64,000 bases of DNA from Eriocheir sinensis (lineage: Eukaryota > Arthropoda > Malacostraca > Decapoda > Varunidae): NCBI RefSeq assembly GCF_024679095.1, contig NW_026112153.1, forward strand, positions 437,501 to 501,500, read 5' to 3'. The notes below the pieces were generated by a model that was not told the origin of the DNA, did not search any database, and saw only the letters and a list, made by a program, of their open reading frames with translations. This document shows, in pieces, positions 31,601-45,185 of the stretch; position 1 is the stretch's first letter, and every line of letters begins with the position of its first letter. Made by a program: the position numbers and the translations under genes.

Positions 31601-31989
31601 ATACACCTAAAATAACGTACATTTGTATAAAATATATATATACAAAAAACACATATAATAATGTAAAATGGTATCAAAATAAATACACAGAATATCAATA
31701 AAATAATGTAAATTTGTATGAAAATAAAGATGCGAAAAACCCATAAGATAAAGCATATTTTTATAAAAATAAATATACACAAATACACATAGAATAATTA
31801 AATTTGTATTAAAATTAATATACAAAATGCACATACAGTAAGGTAAATTTGTATTGAAAAAATAGGCAAAATACACATTAAACAGTGTAAATTTTTTTCA
31901 AAATATATATACGAACTCACATAAAATAGCGTAGATTTCTATAGAAATATATATACAAAATACACATGAAATGATGTAAATACGTATAA

Positions 31990-32053
31990 AAATATATATA
32001 CAAAATACACATTAAATAATACATTATTCCATGTGTATTTTGTATATATATTT
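31990..32053. other. Orientation switch, block 6 to 7, with 31-bp hairpin arms
   Basis: Left arm 31990-32020 and right arm 32023-32053 are inverted copies with two mismatches (TTAA on the left against CC in ATTATTCCATG on the right) around a 2-bp centre. Each arm contains the TTTTGTATATATATTTT core of the monomer. Confidence 0.85.
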
Positions 32054-32437
32054 TATACAAATGTTCGTTATTTTAAGTGAATTTGTTTTCATTTCATAAA
32101 AAATTTCATTATTTATGAGTATTTTGTACATGTATTTAAATACAAATTTAACTAATTATATGTGTATTTTGTATATCTATTTTCATACAAATTGAAATTA
32201 TTATTTCATTTATTTTTTTATATTTTTATACAAATTTTCGTTATTTTATGTGTATTTTGTATATCTATTTTCCTTCAAATATACGTTCTTTTATCTCAAT
32301 TTTGTTTATTTATTTTGATACGAATTTACATTATTTTAGGTATATTTTGTATATATATTGTTATATTTATTTACATAATTTTATATGTATTTTGTATATA
32401 TATTTTTATAGAAATTTACTCTATTTTATATGTATTC

Positions 32438-32586
<149 letters not shown>

Positions 32587-33864
32587 ATACAATATATTAT
32601 TTATGTGTATTTTGCATATCTATTTCAATACAGATTTACTTTATTGTATGTGGATTTTGTATATTTATTTTAATACAAATTATATTTGTATTTGTATTTT
32701 TGTATATATATTTTTATGCAAATATGCGTTATTATGTGGGTATTTTGCATCTTTATTTTCATTTATTAGTGTTTTGTTTATTTATTTTGATACGAATTTA
32801 TATTATTTTATGTGTATTTTGTATTCATTTTTTTATACGTGTTTACCTCATTTTATGTGTATTTTGTATATATATTTTTATAGAAATCTACGTTATTTTA
32901 TGTTTATTTTATATATATATTTTGAAACAAATATACATTGTTTTATATGTATTTTGCATATCTATTTCAATACAAATTTACCTTATTGTATGTGAATTTT
33001 GTATATTTATTTTAATAAAATTCAAATATTTTATGTGTTTTCGTATATATATTTTTATAAAAAATGCTTTATTTTATGAGTATTTTGCATCTTAATTTTC
33101 ATACAAATTTACAGTATTTTATTAATATTCTGTGTATTTATTTTGATACGATTTTACATTATTCTATTTGTGTTCTGTATATATATTTTTTCTCCATATT
33201 TACATTATTTAATGTGTATATTGTATATAAATATTTGTACAAACTTACGTTATTTTAAGTGTATATGTTTATATATTTTCATTCAAATATACATTATTTT
33301 ATGTGTATTTTGTATATGTATTTCAATACAAATTTACCTAATTTTATGTGTATTTTGTATAATTATTTTCATACAAATTTAAAATATTTTTGTGTATTTT
33401 AGTATATAGTTTTTACAAATTTAGGTTATTTTATGTGTATTTTGGATATTTATTTTTATACAAATACACATTCTTTTATTGATATTTTGTTTATTTATTT
33501 TAACGCGAATTTACATTATTTAATGTGTATTTTGTATATATATATTTTTTTACGTATTTACATCATTTCATGTGTATTTTGTATATATATTTCTATAGAA
33601 ATCTACGTTATTTTATGTGTATTCGTATATATATTTTGAATCAAATTTACACTTTTATGTCTATTTTGCATTTTTTTTCAATACAAATTTACCTTATTGT
33701 ATATGCATTTTGTATATTAATTTTAAAACAAATTTAATTATTCTATGTGTATTTTTATATATGTATTTATAATAAATTTATTTTATTTGTATTTTGCATA
33801 GATATTTTCAAATTATTTTGTGTAATTTTGTATATATTTTATACAATTTTAGTTATTTTATTTG

Positions 33865-33981
<117 letters not shown>

Positions 33982-36247
33982 TTTTTTATTGGAATTTTGT
34001 TTATTTATTTTGATACGAGTTTACATTATTTTATGAGTATTTTGTAAATATATTTTTCTACGTATTTAAAAAAATTTATGTTTATTTTGTATATATATTT
34101 TCATAAAAATTACGTTATTTTATTGTATATTTTGATACAAATTTTAAAGAAATTTATGTTATTTTATGTGTATTTGTATATATATATATTTTCATACAAA
34201 TTTACATTATTTTATGTGTATTTTGTACATATATTTCATTTCAAATTTACCTTATTTTATGTTTATTTTGTATATTTATTTCATTCAATTTTAAATTATT
34301 TTATGTGAATATTTGTGTTTGTGTTTATGTTATTTTATGTGTATTTTCTATTTATATTTTCATCCAAAATTACATTATTTTATTGGTATTTTGTTAATTT
34401 AATTCGATACGATTTTATATTATTTCATAGGTATTTTTTATACATATTTTTATACGCATTTACGTTATTTAATGTGTGCTTTGTATATATATTTTTATGC
34501 AAATTTACTTTATTTAACGTGCATTTTTGTACATATATTTTTATAGAAATTTGCGTTATTTTATATGTATTTTTTATGTTTTCTCATACAAATTTACATT
34601 AATTTATTGGTATTTTGTTTATTTATTTTGATACGAATTACATTATTATATGTTTATTTTGTACATATTTTTTAAACGTATTTAAAGTATTTCATGAGTA
34701 TTTTGTTTATATATTTTTATGAAAATTTACGTTATTATGTGTGTATTTGTATAAATATTTTGATACAAATCTAAATTATTTTATTTATTTTGTATATATA
34801 TTTCAATTGAAATTTAGCTTATTTTATGTGTATTTTGTATATCTATTTTCATACAAATTTAATTACTTTTGTGTATTTTTGTATATAGTTTTATACAAAT
34901 TTACGTTATTTTATTTGTATTTTGTATATTTATATTTATACAAATACACATTCTTTTATTAGTATTTTGTTTATTTATTTTGATTCGAGTTTAAATTATT
35001 TTATGTGTATTTTGTATTCATTTTTTTATACGTATTTACTTAATTTTTGTGTGTATTTTGTATATATATTTTTATAGAAATCTACGTTATTTTATGTTTA
35101 TTCGTATATATATTTTGAAACAAATTTACATTGTTTTATATTTATTTTTGAATATCTCTTTCAATACAAATTTACCTTACTGTATGTGCATTTTGTATAT
35201 TTATTTCAATACAAATTTAAATATTTTATGTGTATTTTGGTATATATATTTTTATAAAAATGCGATATTTTATGGGAATTTTGCATCTTTATTTTCATAC
35301 AAATTTACATTATTTTATTGATATTGTGTATTTATTTTGATACGATTTTACATTATTCTATTTGTTTTTTGTATATATTTTTTTATACACATTTACATTA
35401 TTTAATGTGTATCTTGCAAATATATTTTATACAAATTTACGTTATTTTAAGTTTATTTGTTTAGAATATTTTCATTCAAATTTACATTATTTTATGTGTA
35501 TTTTGTATATGTATTTAAATACAAATTTACCTAATTTTATGTGTATTTTGAATATTTCTTTTCATACAAATTTAAATTATTTATGTGTATTTTTTAATAT
35601 AGTTTTAAACAAATTTAGGTTATTTTATATACGCATTTACATTATTTAATGTGTGTTTTGTATATATATTTTTATGCAAATTTACTTTATTTTATGTGCA
35701 TTTTTGTGCATATATTTTTATAGAAATTTGCGTTCTTTTATGTGTGTTTGTATTTGTTTTCTCATGCAAATTTACATTATTTTATTGCTATTTTGTTTAT
35801 TTATGTTGATACGAATTACATGATTATATGTGTATATTGTACATATTTTTTATACGTATTTACATTACTTAATGTGTATTTTGTTTGTATATTTTTAAAC
35901 AAATTTACGTTAATATATGTATTTGTATAAATATTTTGATACAAATTTACATTATTTTATGTATTTTGTATATACATTTCAATTAAAATTTAGCTCATTT
36001 TATCTATATTTTGTATATCTATTTTCATACAAATTTAATTACTTCTGTGTATTTTTTTATATAGTTTTATACAAATTTAAGTTATTTTATGTGTATTTTG
36101 TATATTTATTTTTATACAAATACACATTCATTTATTGGGGTTTTTTTTTTTTGATACGATTTTACATTATTTTATGTGTATTTTGTATACATTTTTTATA
36201 CGTATTTACTTCATTTTATGTGTCTTTTGTATATATTTTTATAGAAA

Positions 36248-36960
36248 TCTACGTTGTTTTATGTGTATTCGTATATATATTTTGAAAAAAGTTTACATTA
36301 TTTTATATGTATTTTGCATATCTATTTCAATACAAATTTACCTTATTGTATGTGCATTTTTTATATTTATTTTAATACAAATTTTAATATTTGATGTGTA
36401 TTTTGGTATATATATTTTTATAAAAAAATGCGTTATTTTATGGGTATTTTGCATCTTTATTTTCATACAAATTTACATCATTTTATTAATATTCTGTGTA
36501 ATTATTTTGATACGATTTTACATTATTTTTTTGTGTTTTGTATATATTTTTTTTATACATATTTACATTATTTTATGTGTATTTTGTATATATATTTGAT
36601 ACAAATTTACGTGTGTATATGTGTATATGTTTATATTTTCATTCAAATTTACATTATTTTATATGTATTTTGTATATGTATTTCAATACAAATTTACCTA
36701 ATTTTATGTGTATTTTGTATATTTATTTTCATACAAATTTAAATTATTTTTGTGTATTTTTGTATATAGTTTTATACAAATTTAGGTTATTTTATGTGTA
36801 TTTTGTATATCTATTTTCATACAAATACACATTCTTTTATTGATATTTTGTTTATTGGTTTTGACACGAGTTTACATTATTTAATGTGTATTTTGTATAT
36901 ATATTTTTATACGTATTTACATCATTTCATGTGTATTTTGTATATATATTTCTATAGAAA
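36248..36960 (+). repeat. Higher-order unit, about 16 monomer types (713 bp)
   Basis: A run of about 16 distinguishable monomers begins with the TCTACGTT head and GTATTCG core. It passes through the TTTTGCATATCTATTTC, CATTTTGTATATTTA, GGGTATTTTGCATC, ATATTCTGTG and TGTATATAGTTTTATAC units and ends just before the next TCTACGTT head at 36961. Parts of the same order recur in all the larger blocks, for example from 3488, 32888, 47358 and 48247 on plus. After 36961 the order continues for one unit and then switches to another branch, so the unit is not a simple perfect tandem array. Confidence 0.75.
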
Positions 36961-38711
36961 TCTACGTTATTTTATGTGTATTCGTATATAGATTTTGAAA
37001 CAAATTTACACTTTTATGTGTATTTTGCATATTTTTTCAATACAAATATATCTTATTGTATATGCATTTTGTATATTAATTTTAATACAAATTTATTTAT
37101 TCTATGTGTATTTTTGTATATGTATTTTTATAAAAATATTCTTTATTTTATGGGTATTTTGCATCTTTATTTTCATACAAATTTACATTATTTTATTGAT
37201 ATTCTGCTCATTCATTTTGATACGATTTGACATTAATCTATGTGTATTTTTTATATATTTTTCATACAAATTTACGTTATTTTATGTGTATTTGTTGATA
37301 TATTTTGAAACAAATTTACAATATTTTATGGGTATTTTGTATATATATTTCAAAAGAAATTTACCTAGTTTTATGTGTATTTTGTATATCTATTTTCATA
37401 CAAATTCAAATTATTTCTATGTATTTTTGTAAATATTTTAATACAAATTTTAGTTATGTTATCTGTATTTTGTAAATTTATTTTCATTCAAATATATATG
37501 ATTTTATTTGTATTTTGTTGATTTATTTTGATACGAATTTACATTATCATATATGTACTTTGTATATATATTTTTATACGCATTTACATTATTTAATATT
37601 TATTTTGAATATATATTTTTATACAAATTCATGGTATTTTATGTGTATTTGTATATATATTTTCATATAAATTTACATTATTTTATGTGTATTTTGTACA
37701 TATATTTCATTACAAATTTACCTTATTTTATGTTTATATTGTATATTTATGTGTATATTTGTATTTGTATTTAGGTTATTTTATGTGTATTTTCTATATA
37801 TATATATTTTCATCCAAAAATTATATTATTTAATTGGTATTTTGTTAATTTAATTCGATAAGAATTTAGATTATTTCATAGGTATTTTGCATATATATTT
37901 TTATACGCATTTACATTATTTAATGTGTGTTTTGTATATATATTTTTATGCAAATTTACATATTTTATGTGCATTTTTGTACATATATTTTTATAGAAAT
38001 TTCCGTTCTTTTATGTGTATTTTATAAATGTTTTCTCATACAAATTGACATCATTTTATTGGTATTTTGTTTATTTATTTTGATACGAATTACATTATTA
38101 TATGTGTATTTTGTACATATCTTTTATACGTATTTACATTGTTTAATGGATATTTTGTTTATATATTTTTATACAAATTTACGTTATTATATGTGTATTT
38201 GTATAAATAGTTTGATACAAATTTACATTATTTTATGTATTTTGTATATATATTTTAATTCAAATTTAGCTTATTTTAAGTGTATTTTGTATATCTATTT
38301 TCATACAAATTTAATTACTTCTGTGTATTTTTGTATAAAGTTTTATACAAATTTACGTTATTTTATGTGTATTTTGTATATTTTTATTTATACAAATATT
38401 CATTCTTTTATTGGTATTTTGTTTATCTATTTTAATACCAATTTACATTATTTTATGTGTATTTTGTATACATTTTTTTATACGTATTTACTTAATTTTA
38501 TGTGTATTTTGTATATATATTTTTATAGAAATTTACGTTATTTTATGTGTATTCGTATATATATTTTGAAACAAATTTACATTGTTTTATATGTATTTTT
38601 GCATATATCTTTCAATACAAATTTACCTTATTGTATGTGCATTTTGTATATTTATTTCTATACAAATTTAAATATTTTATGTGTATTTTGTTATATATAT
38701 TTTTATAAAAA

Positions 38712-38960
38712 ATGCGCTATTTTATGGGATTTTTGCAGCTTTATTTTCATACAAATTTACAGTATTTTATTAATATTCTGTGTATCTATTTTCATACGAT
38801 TTTACATTATTCTTTTTGTTTTTTGTATATATATACATTATTTAATGTTTATTTTGGTATATATATTTCTATAAAAAATGCGCTATTTTATGGGAATTTT
38901 GCTGCTTTATTTTCATACAAATTTACATTATTTTATTAATATTCTGTGTATTTATTTTGA
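38712..38960 (+). repeat. Local tandem duplication, offset 166 bp
   Basis: The ATGCGCTATTTTATGGG unit occurs at 38712 and 38878. The first copy has GCAGCTTTATT and the second GCTGCTTTATT. The same pair, with the same copy-specific CAGC and CTGC variants and the same order, exists in inverted form at about 56880-56640. Confidence 0.85.
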
Positions 38961-40690
38961 TACGATTTTACACTATTCTGTTTGTGTTTTGTATATATTT
39001 TTTTATACATATTTACATTATTTAATTTGTATTTTGTATATTAATTTCATACAAATTTACGTTATTTTAAGTGTATTTGTTTATATATTTTCGTTTAAAT
39101 TTACATTATTTTATGTCTATTTTGTATATTTATTTTCATTCAAATTTAAATTATTTTTTGTGTATTTTTGTATAGATTTTTATACAAATTTACAATATTT
39201 TATGTGCATTTTGTATATCTATTTTCATAAAAATACACATTCCTTTATTGATATTTTGTTTATTTATTTTGACGTGAATTTACATTATTTAATGTGTATT
39301 TTGTATATATATATTTCTATAGAAATCTACGTTATTTTATGTGTATTCGTATATATATTTTGAAACAAATTTACACCGTTTTATGTGTATTTTGCATATT
39401 CTTTCAATACAAATTTACCTTATTGTATGTGCATTTTGTATATTAATTTTAAAACAAATTTAATTATATATATTTTTATAGAAATCTACGTTATTTTGTG
39501 TATTCGTATATATATTTTGAAACAAATTTACATTCTATTATATGTATTTTGCATATCTATTTCTGTACAAATTTACCTTAATGAATGTGCATTTTGTATA
39601 TTTATTTTAATACAAATTTATATATTTTATGTGTATTTTGTTATATATATATTTTATAAAAAAAATGCGTTATTTTACGGGTATTTTGCATCTTTATTTT
39701 TTATACAAATTTACATTATTTTATTAATATTCTGTGTATTTATTTTGATACGATTTTACACTATTCTATTTGTGTTTTGTATATATTTTTTCCATACATA
39801 TTTGCATTATTTAATTTGTATTTTGTATATATATTTTATACAAATTTACGATATTTAAAGTGTGTTTGTTTATATATTTTCATTTAAATTTATATTATCT
39901 TATGTGTGTTTTTTATATGTATTTTAATACAAATTTACCTAATTTTATGTGTATTTTGTATAATTATTTTCATACAAATTTAAATAGTTTTTGTGTATTT
40001 TTGTATGTATTTTTTATATATATTTTTATAGAAATTTACGTTTTTTTATGTGTATTCGTATATATATTTTGAAATAAATTTACATTGTTCTATGTGTGTT
40101 TTGCATATCTATTTCAATACAAATTTACCATATTGTATTTGCATTTTGTGTATTTATTTTTATACAAATTTAATTATTTGATGTTTGCTTTTGTATACAT
40201 ATTTTTATAAAAATATGCTTTTTTTATGGGTATTTTGCATCTTTATTTTCATACAAATTTACATTATTTTATTGATATTCTGTGTATTTATTTTGATACG
40301 ATTTTACATTATTCTATGTGTATTTTGTTTGTATTTTATTTTACATATTTACATTATTTAATGTGAATTTTCTATATATATTTTATACAAATAAATGTTA
40401 CTTTATATCTATTTGTTTATATATTTTCATACAAATTTACATTATTTTATGTGTATTTTCTATATGTATTTCAATACAAACTTACTAAATTTTATGTGTA
40501 TTTTGTATATCTATTTCCATACAAATTGAAATTTTTTTTGTGTATTTTTGTATATATTTTTATACAAATTTTAGTTATTCCATATATTATTTTGTAAATC
40601 TATTTTCCTTCATATATACATTCTTTTATTGAAATTAAGTTTATTGAATTTGAGACGAGTTTACCTTTTTTTAGGTGTATTTTGTATATA

Positions 40691-40794
<104 letters not shown>

Positions 40795-43422
40795 TATACG
40801 TATTTACATCATTTTCTGTGTATTTTGTATATATATTTTCATAGAAATTTACTTTATTTTATATGTTTTCGTATATATATTTTAATACAAATCTTCATTA
40901 TTTGATGTGTATTTTGCATATGTATTTCAATATAAATTTACCTAATTGTACATGCATTTTGTATATTTATTTTAATACAAATTTAATTATTTTATGTGTA
41001 TTTTTCTATATATATTTTTATTCAAATATCCGTTATTTTATGGGTATTTTGCAACTTTATTTTCATAGAAATTTACATTATTTTATTGATATTCTGCTCA
41101 TTTATATTGATACGATTTCACATTATTCTATGTGTATTTGGTATATATTTTTTACACATTTTTCCATAATTTAATGTGTAATTTGTATATATATTTTATA
41201 CAAATTTACATTATTTTATGTGTATTTGTTGATATATTTTGACACAAATTTACAATATTTTGTGGGTATTTTGTATATATATTTAAAAATAAATTTACCT
41301 AGTTTTATGTGTATTTTGTATATCTATTTTCATACAAATTCAAATTATTTCAAGGTATTTTTTTTATATATTTTAAAACAAATTTTAGCTATGTTATGTG
41401 TATTTTGTAAATTTATTTTCATTCATATATATATTATTTTATTGGTATTTTGCTGATTTATTTGATACGAATTTTCATTATTTCATATATACTTTGTATA
41501 TATATTTTTATGCGCATTTACATTATTTAATTTTTTTTTTGAATATATATTTTTATACAAATTAATGTTATTTTATGTGTATTTGTATATATATTTTCAT
41601 ACAAATTGACATTATTTTATGTGTATTTTCTACATATATTTCATTACAAATTTACCTTATTTTATGTTTATTTTCTATATTCATTTTATTCAATTTTAAA
41701 TTATTTTATGTGTATATTTGTATTTGTATTTAGGTTATTTTATGTGTGTTTTCTATATATATTTTTATCCATAATTACATTATTTTATTGGTATTTTGTT
41801 AATTTAATTCGATACGAATTTAGATTATTGCATAGGTATTTTGTATACATATTTTTAAACGCATTTACATTATTTAATGTGTGTTTTGTAAATATATTTT
41901 TATGCAAATTTACTTTATTTAAGGTGCATTTTTGTACATATATTTTTATAGAAATTTACGTTATTTTATGTGTATTTTGTGTATGTTTTCTCATACAAAT
42001 TTACATGAATTTATTGGTGTTTTGTTTATTTATTTTGATACCAATTACTTATTATATGTGTATTTTGTACATATTTTTTATACGTATTTAAAGTATTTAA
42101 TGAGTATTTTGTTTATATATTTTAATACAAATTCACGTTATTATATGTGTATTTGTATAAATATTTTGATACAAATTTACATTATTTTATGTATTTTGTA
42201 TATATATTTCAATTCAAAATTAGCTTATTTTATGTGTATTTTTTATATCTACTTTCATACAAATTTAATTACTTTTGTGTATTTTTGTATATAGTTTTTA
42301 TACATATTTACGTTATTTTATGTGTATTTTGTATATTTATATTTATAAAAATACACATTCTTTTATTGGTATTTTGTTTATTTATTTTGAATCGAATTTA
42401 CATTATTTTATGTGTATTTTGTATACATTTTTTTATACGTATTTACCTAATTTTATGTGTATTTTGTATATATATTTTTATAGAAATCTTCGTTATTTTA
42501 TGTGTATTCGTATATATAATTTGAAACAAATTTACATTGTTTTATATGTATTTTTGCATATCTCTTTCAATACAAATCTACCTTATTGTATGTGCATTTT
42601 GTATATTTATTTCAATACCAGTTTAAATATTTTGTGTATTTTGGTATATATATTTTTTTTTTAAATGCGCTATTTTATGGGACTTTTGCATCTTTGTTTT
42701 CATACAAATTAACATTATTTTATTAATATTCTGTGTATTTATTTTGATACGATTTTATATTACTCTATTTGTTTTTTGTATATATTTTTTTATACATATT
42801 TACATTATTTAATATGTATCTTGCACATATATTTTATATAAATTTACATTATTTTATGTGTATTTGTTTATATATTTTCATACAAATTTACATTATTTTA
42901 TGTGTATTTTGTATATGTATTTCAATACAAATTTGCCTAATTTTATGTGTATTTTGCACATCTATTTTCAAAAAAATTTAATTTATTTTTGTGTATTTTT
43001 TAATATATTTTTATAGAAATTTTAGTTATTTTATTTGTATTTTGTATATATATTTTCCAACAAATATACATTCTTTCATTGGAACTTTGTTTATTTATTT
43101 TGATATGAATTTACATTATTTTACGTGTATTTTGTATATATATTTTTCTACGTATTTAAATTATTTTATGTGTATATTGTATATACATTTTCAAAAAAAA
43201 TTACGTTATTTTATTGTGTGTATTCGTATATATTTTGACTCATATTTTATACAAATTCATGTTATTTTATGTATATTTGTATATATATTTTCATACAAAT
43301 TTTTATTATTTTATGTGTATTTTTACATATATTTCATTACAAATTTACCTTATTTTATGTTTATTTTGTATATTTATTTCATTCAATTTAAAATTATTTT
43401 ATGTGTATATTTGTATTTGTAT

Positions 43423-44172
43423 TTAGGTTATTTTATTTGTATTTTCTATATATATTTTCATCTAAAATTACATTATTTTAATGGTATTTTCTTAATATAA
43501 TTCGATACGAATTTAGATTATTTCATAGGTATTTTGTATACATATTTTCATACTCATTTACATTATCTAATGTGTTTTGTACATATATTTTTATGCAAAT
43601 TTATTTTATGTGTATTTTTGTACATATATTTTTATAGAGATTAGCGTTATTTTATGTGTATTTTGTATATGTTTTTTCATGTAAATTTACATTATTTTAT
43701 TGGTATTTTGTTTATTTATTTTGATACGAATTACATGATTATATGTGTATTCTGTACATATTTTTTATACGTATTTACATTATTTAATGTGTATTTTGTT
43801 TATATATTCTTATACAAATTTACGTTATTATATGTGTATTTGTATAAATATTTTGATACAAATTTACTTTATTTTATGTATTTTGTATATATATTTCAAT
43901 TCAAATTTAGCTTATTTTGTGTGTATTTTGTATATCTATTTTCATACAAATTTAATTACTTCTGTGTATTTTTGTATATAGTTTTACATAAAATTACATT
44001 ATTTTATGTGTTTTTTGTATATTTATATTTATACAAATACACATTCTTTTATTGGTATTTTGTTTATTTATTTTGATACGAATTTACATTATTTTATGTG
44101 TATTTTGTATACATTTTTTTATACGTATTTACTTCATTTGATGTGTATTTTGTATATATATTTTTATAGAAA
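43423..44172 (+). repeat. Second higher-order run, 17 monomer types (750 bp)
   Basis: This ordered run begins with the TTAGGTTATTTT head and TTTTCTATATATA core. It includes the marker unit (TTCGATACGA at 43501-43510), the short unit near 43597, the TTACATGATTATATG unit and the TTTAGCTTATTTT unit, and ends before the TCTACGTT unit at 44173. From there it joins the first type of run. The same order is visible around 21270-22030, 34330-35085, 37770-38530 and 41730-42490 on plus, and in reverse around 29600-30350, 57050-57800 and 62300-63090. Confidence 0.75.
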
Positions 44173-44822
44173 TCTACGTTATTTTATGTGTATTCGTATA
44201 TATATTTTGAAACAAATTTACATTGGTTTATATGTATTTTGAATATCTATTTCAATACAAATTTACCTTATTGTATGTGTATTTTGTATATTTATTTTAA
44301 TACAAATTTAAATTTTTTATGTGTATTTTGGTATATAGATTTTTATAAAAAAAATGCGTTATTTTATGGGTATTTTGTATCTTAATTTTCATACAAATTT
44401 ACATTATTTTATCAATATTCTGTGTATTTATTTTGATACGATTTTACATTATTCTATTTGTGTTTTGTATATATTTTTTTTATACATATTTACATTATTT
44501 AATGTGTATTTTGTATATATATTTTATACAAGTTTACGTTATTTTAAGTGTATTTGTTTAAATATTTTCATTCAAATTTACATTATTTTATGTGTATTTT
44601 GTATATGTATTTCAATACAAATTTATTTAATTTTATGTGTACTTTGTTTGTTTCTTTTCATGCAAATTTAAACAATTTTTTGTGTATTTTTGTATATAAT
44701 TTTATACAAATTTAGGTTATTTTATGTACTCATTTACATTATTTAAAGTGAGTTTTGTATATATATTTTTATGCAAATTTACTTTATTTTATGTGCATTT
44801 TTTTTTACATTTGGGTAGGCGG

Positions 44823-44834
44823 TGGCCGAGCTGG
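44823..44834 (+). promoter_or_regulatory. Pol III A box of the SINE
   Basis: TGGCCGAGCTGG fits the A-box consensus TRGYNNARNNGG at every position, 10 bp after the start of the element. Confidence 0.8.
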
Positions 44835-44875
44835 TAGCGTACTGGGCCCACATTCACCGCGTTATGGAGGACGCG

Positions 44876-44886
44876 GGCTCGTATCC
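44876..44886 (+). promoter_or_regulatory. Pol III B box of the SINE (weakened)
   Basis: GGCTCGTATCC corresponds to the B-box consensus GGTTCGANTCC with two substitutions (C for T at the third base, T for A at the seventh). It lies 41 bp after the A box, a normal spacing. The substitutions may reduce promoter strength. Confidence 0.7.
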
Positions 44887-45076
44887 CCACGCTACCACTC
44901 GAATTTTTCAGTCACCGCCGAGTGGCTTAAAACTACCCATATGCTGTCCTGAAAACCACCCATCAACCCGGACTCTAGAGGAGGCCGTCCAAGCGAATCA
45001 AGAACGAGTTCCGGGGGGCAGCATGAGCCAATGCTGGATGGCGCCACTATAAACACTCGTTTGCGCCAGAACGGGC

Positions 45077-45146
45077 TGGGCCGACCATCAGGCCCCACCT
45101 GGAAGAAGCCTTGGGCCGACCATCAGGCCCCACCAGGAAGATGCCT
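45077..45146 (+). repeat. 35-bp tandem duplication in the SINE 3' part
   Basis: Units 45077-45111 and 45112-45146 match at 33 of 35 positions. Each starts with TGGGCCGACCATCAGG and ends in GCCT. The differences are T or A at the 24th base and A or T at the 31st base. A duplicated 3' module may mark a subfamily. Confidence 0.9.
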
Positions 45147-45169
45147 ACCGGCGCAACAGGCAACGACAT

Positions 45170-45185
45170 AAAAAAAAAAAAAAAA
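45170..45185 (+). repeat. Poly-A tail of the SINE (A16)
   Basis: Sixteen A directly after CAACGACAT, then an immediate return to the satellite at TTTTATAGAAATTTGCG. A pure, unbroken tail suggests a young insertion. Confidence 0.9.

Larger units (their letters stand above)
44813..44897 (+). ncRNA. tRNA-related head of the SINE
   Basis: About 85 nt that still follow the tRNA plan. GGTAG (44814-44818) can pair with CTACC (44892-44896) as the remains of the acceptor stem, and the last bases read ACCA (44894-44897). The D-arm region TGGCCGAGCTGG and the T-arm region GGCTCGTATCC are recognisable. The length and the TGGCCGAG start suggest descent from a class II tRNA (leucine or serine). The leader has gained bases (GGTAGGCGGTGG), so I do not regard it as a working tRNA gene. 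Confidence 0.7.
44813..45185 (+). mobile_element. tRNA-derived SINE, full length, 373 bp
   Basis: A GC-richer island with sharp edges inside the AT satellite. From 5' to 3' it has a tRNA-like head (44813-44897) with RNA polymerase III A and B boxes, a body without similarity to the satellite (44898-45076), two tandem 35-bp units (45077-45146), a short GC-rich end (CTACCGGCGCAACAGG at about 45145-45160) and a run of 16 A (45170-45185). This layout is typical of tRNA SINEs, which are non-coding and copied by the reverse transcriptase of a partner LINE. It has no open frame of note; the 60-76-codon frames in it are by chance. It appears once in the window. No clear target-site duplication is visible; at most ATTT is shared by the two edges. 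The family could be a cephalopod SINE, from memory only. Confidence 0.85.

Noticed and set aside
37927..38874. 315-codon open frame (also 277 codons at 32162-32995, 269 at 24639-23830, 262 at 2396-3184) as protein genes
   Set aside because: All consist of the translated satellite or of translated AT or GA microsatellite (IYIYIY or SLSLSL). No non-repeat domain, no splice or promoter context, and the frame wanders between copies.
44813..44897. Functional tRNA gene
   Set aside because: The acceptor stem is partly lost, the leader has extra bases, the B box has two substitutions, and the sequence continues into a SINE body with a poly-A tail.
44892..45098. Small protein in the GC island (minus-strand frame of 68 codons, plus-strand frames of 60-76 codons)
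   Set aside because: They overlap each other inside a non-coding SINE and show no family motif; open frames of this size are expected by chance in GC-richer DNA.
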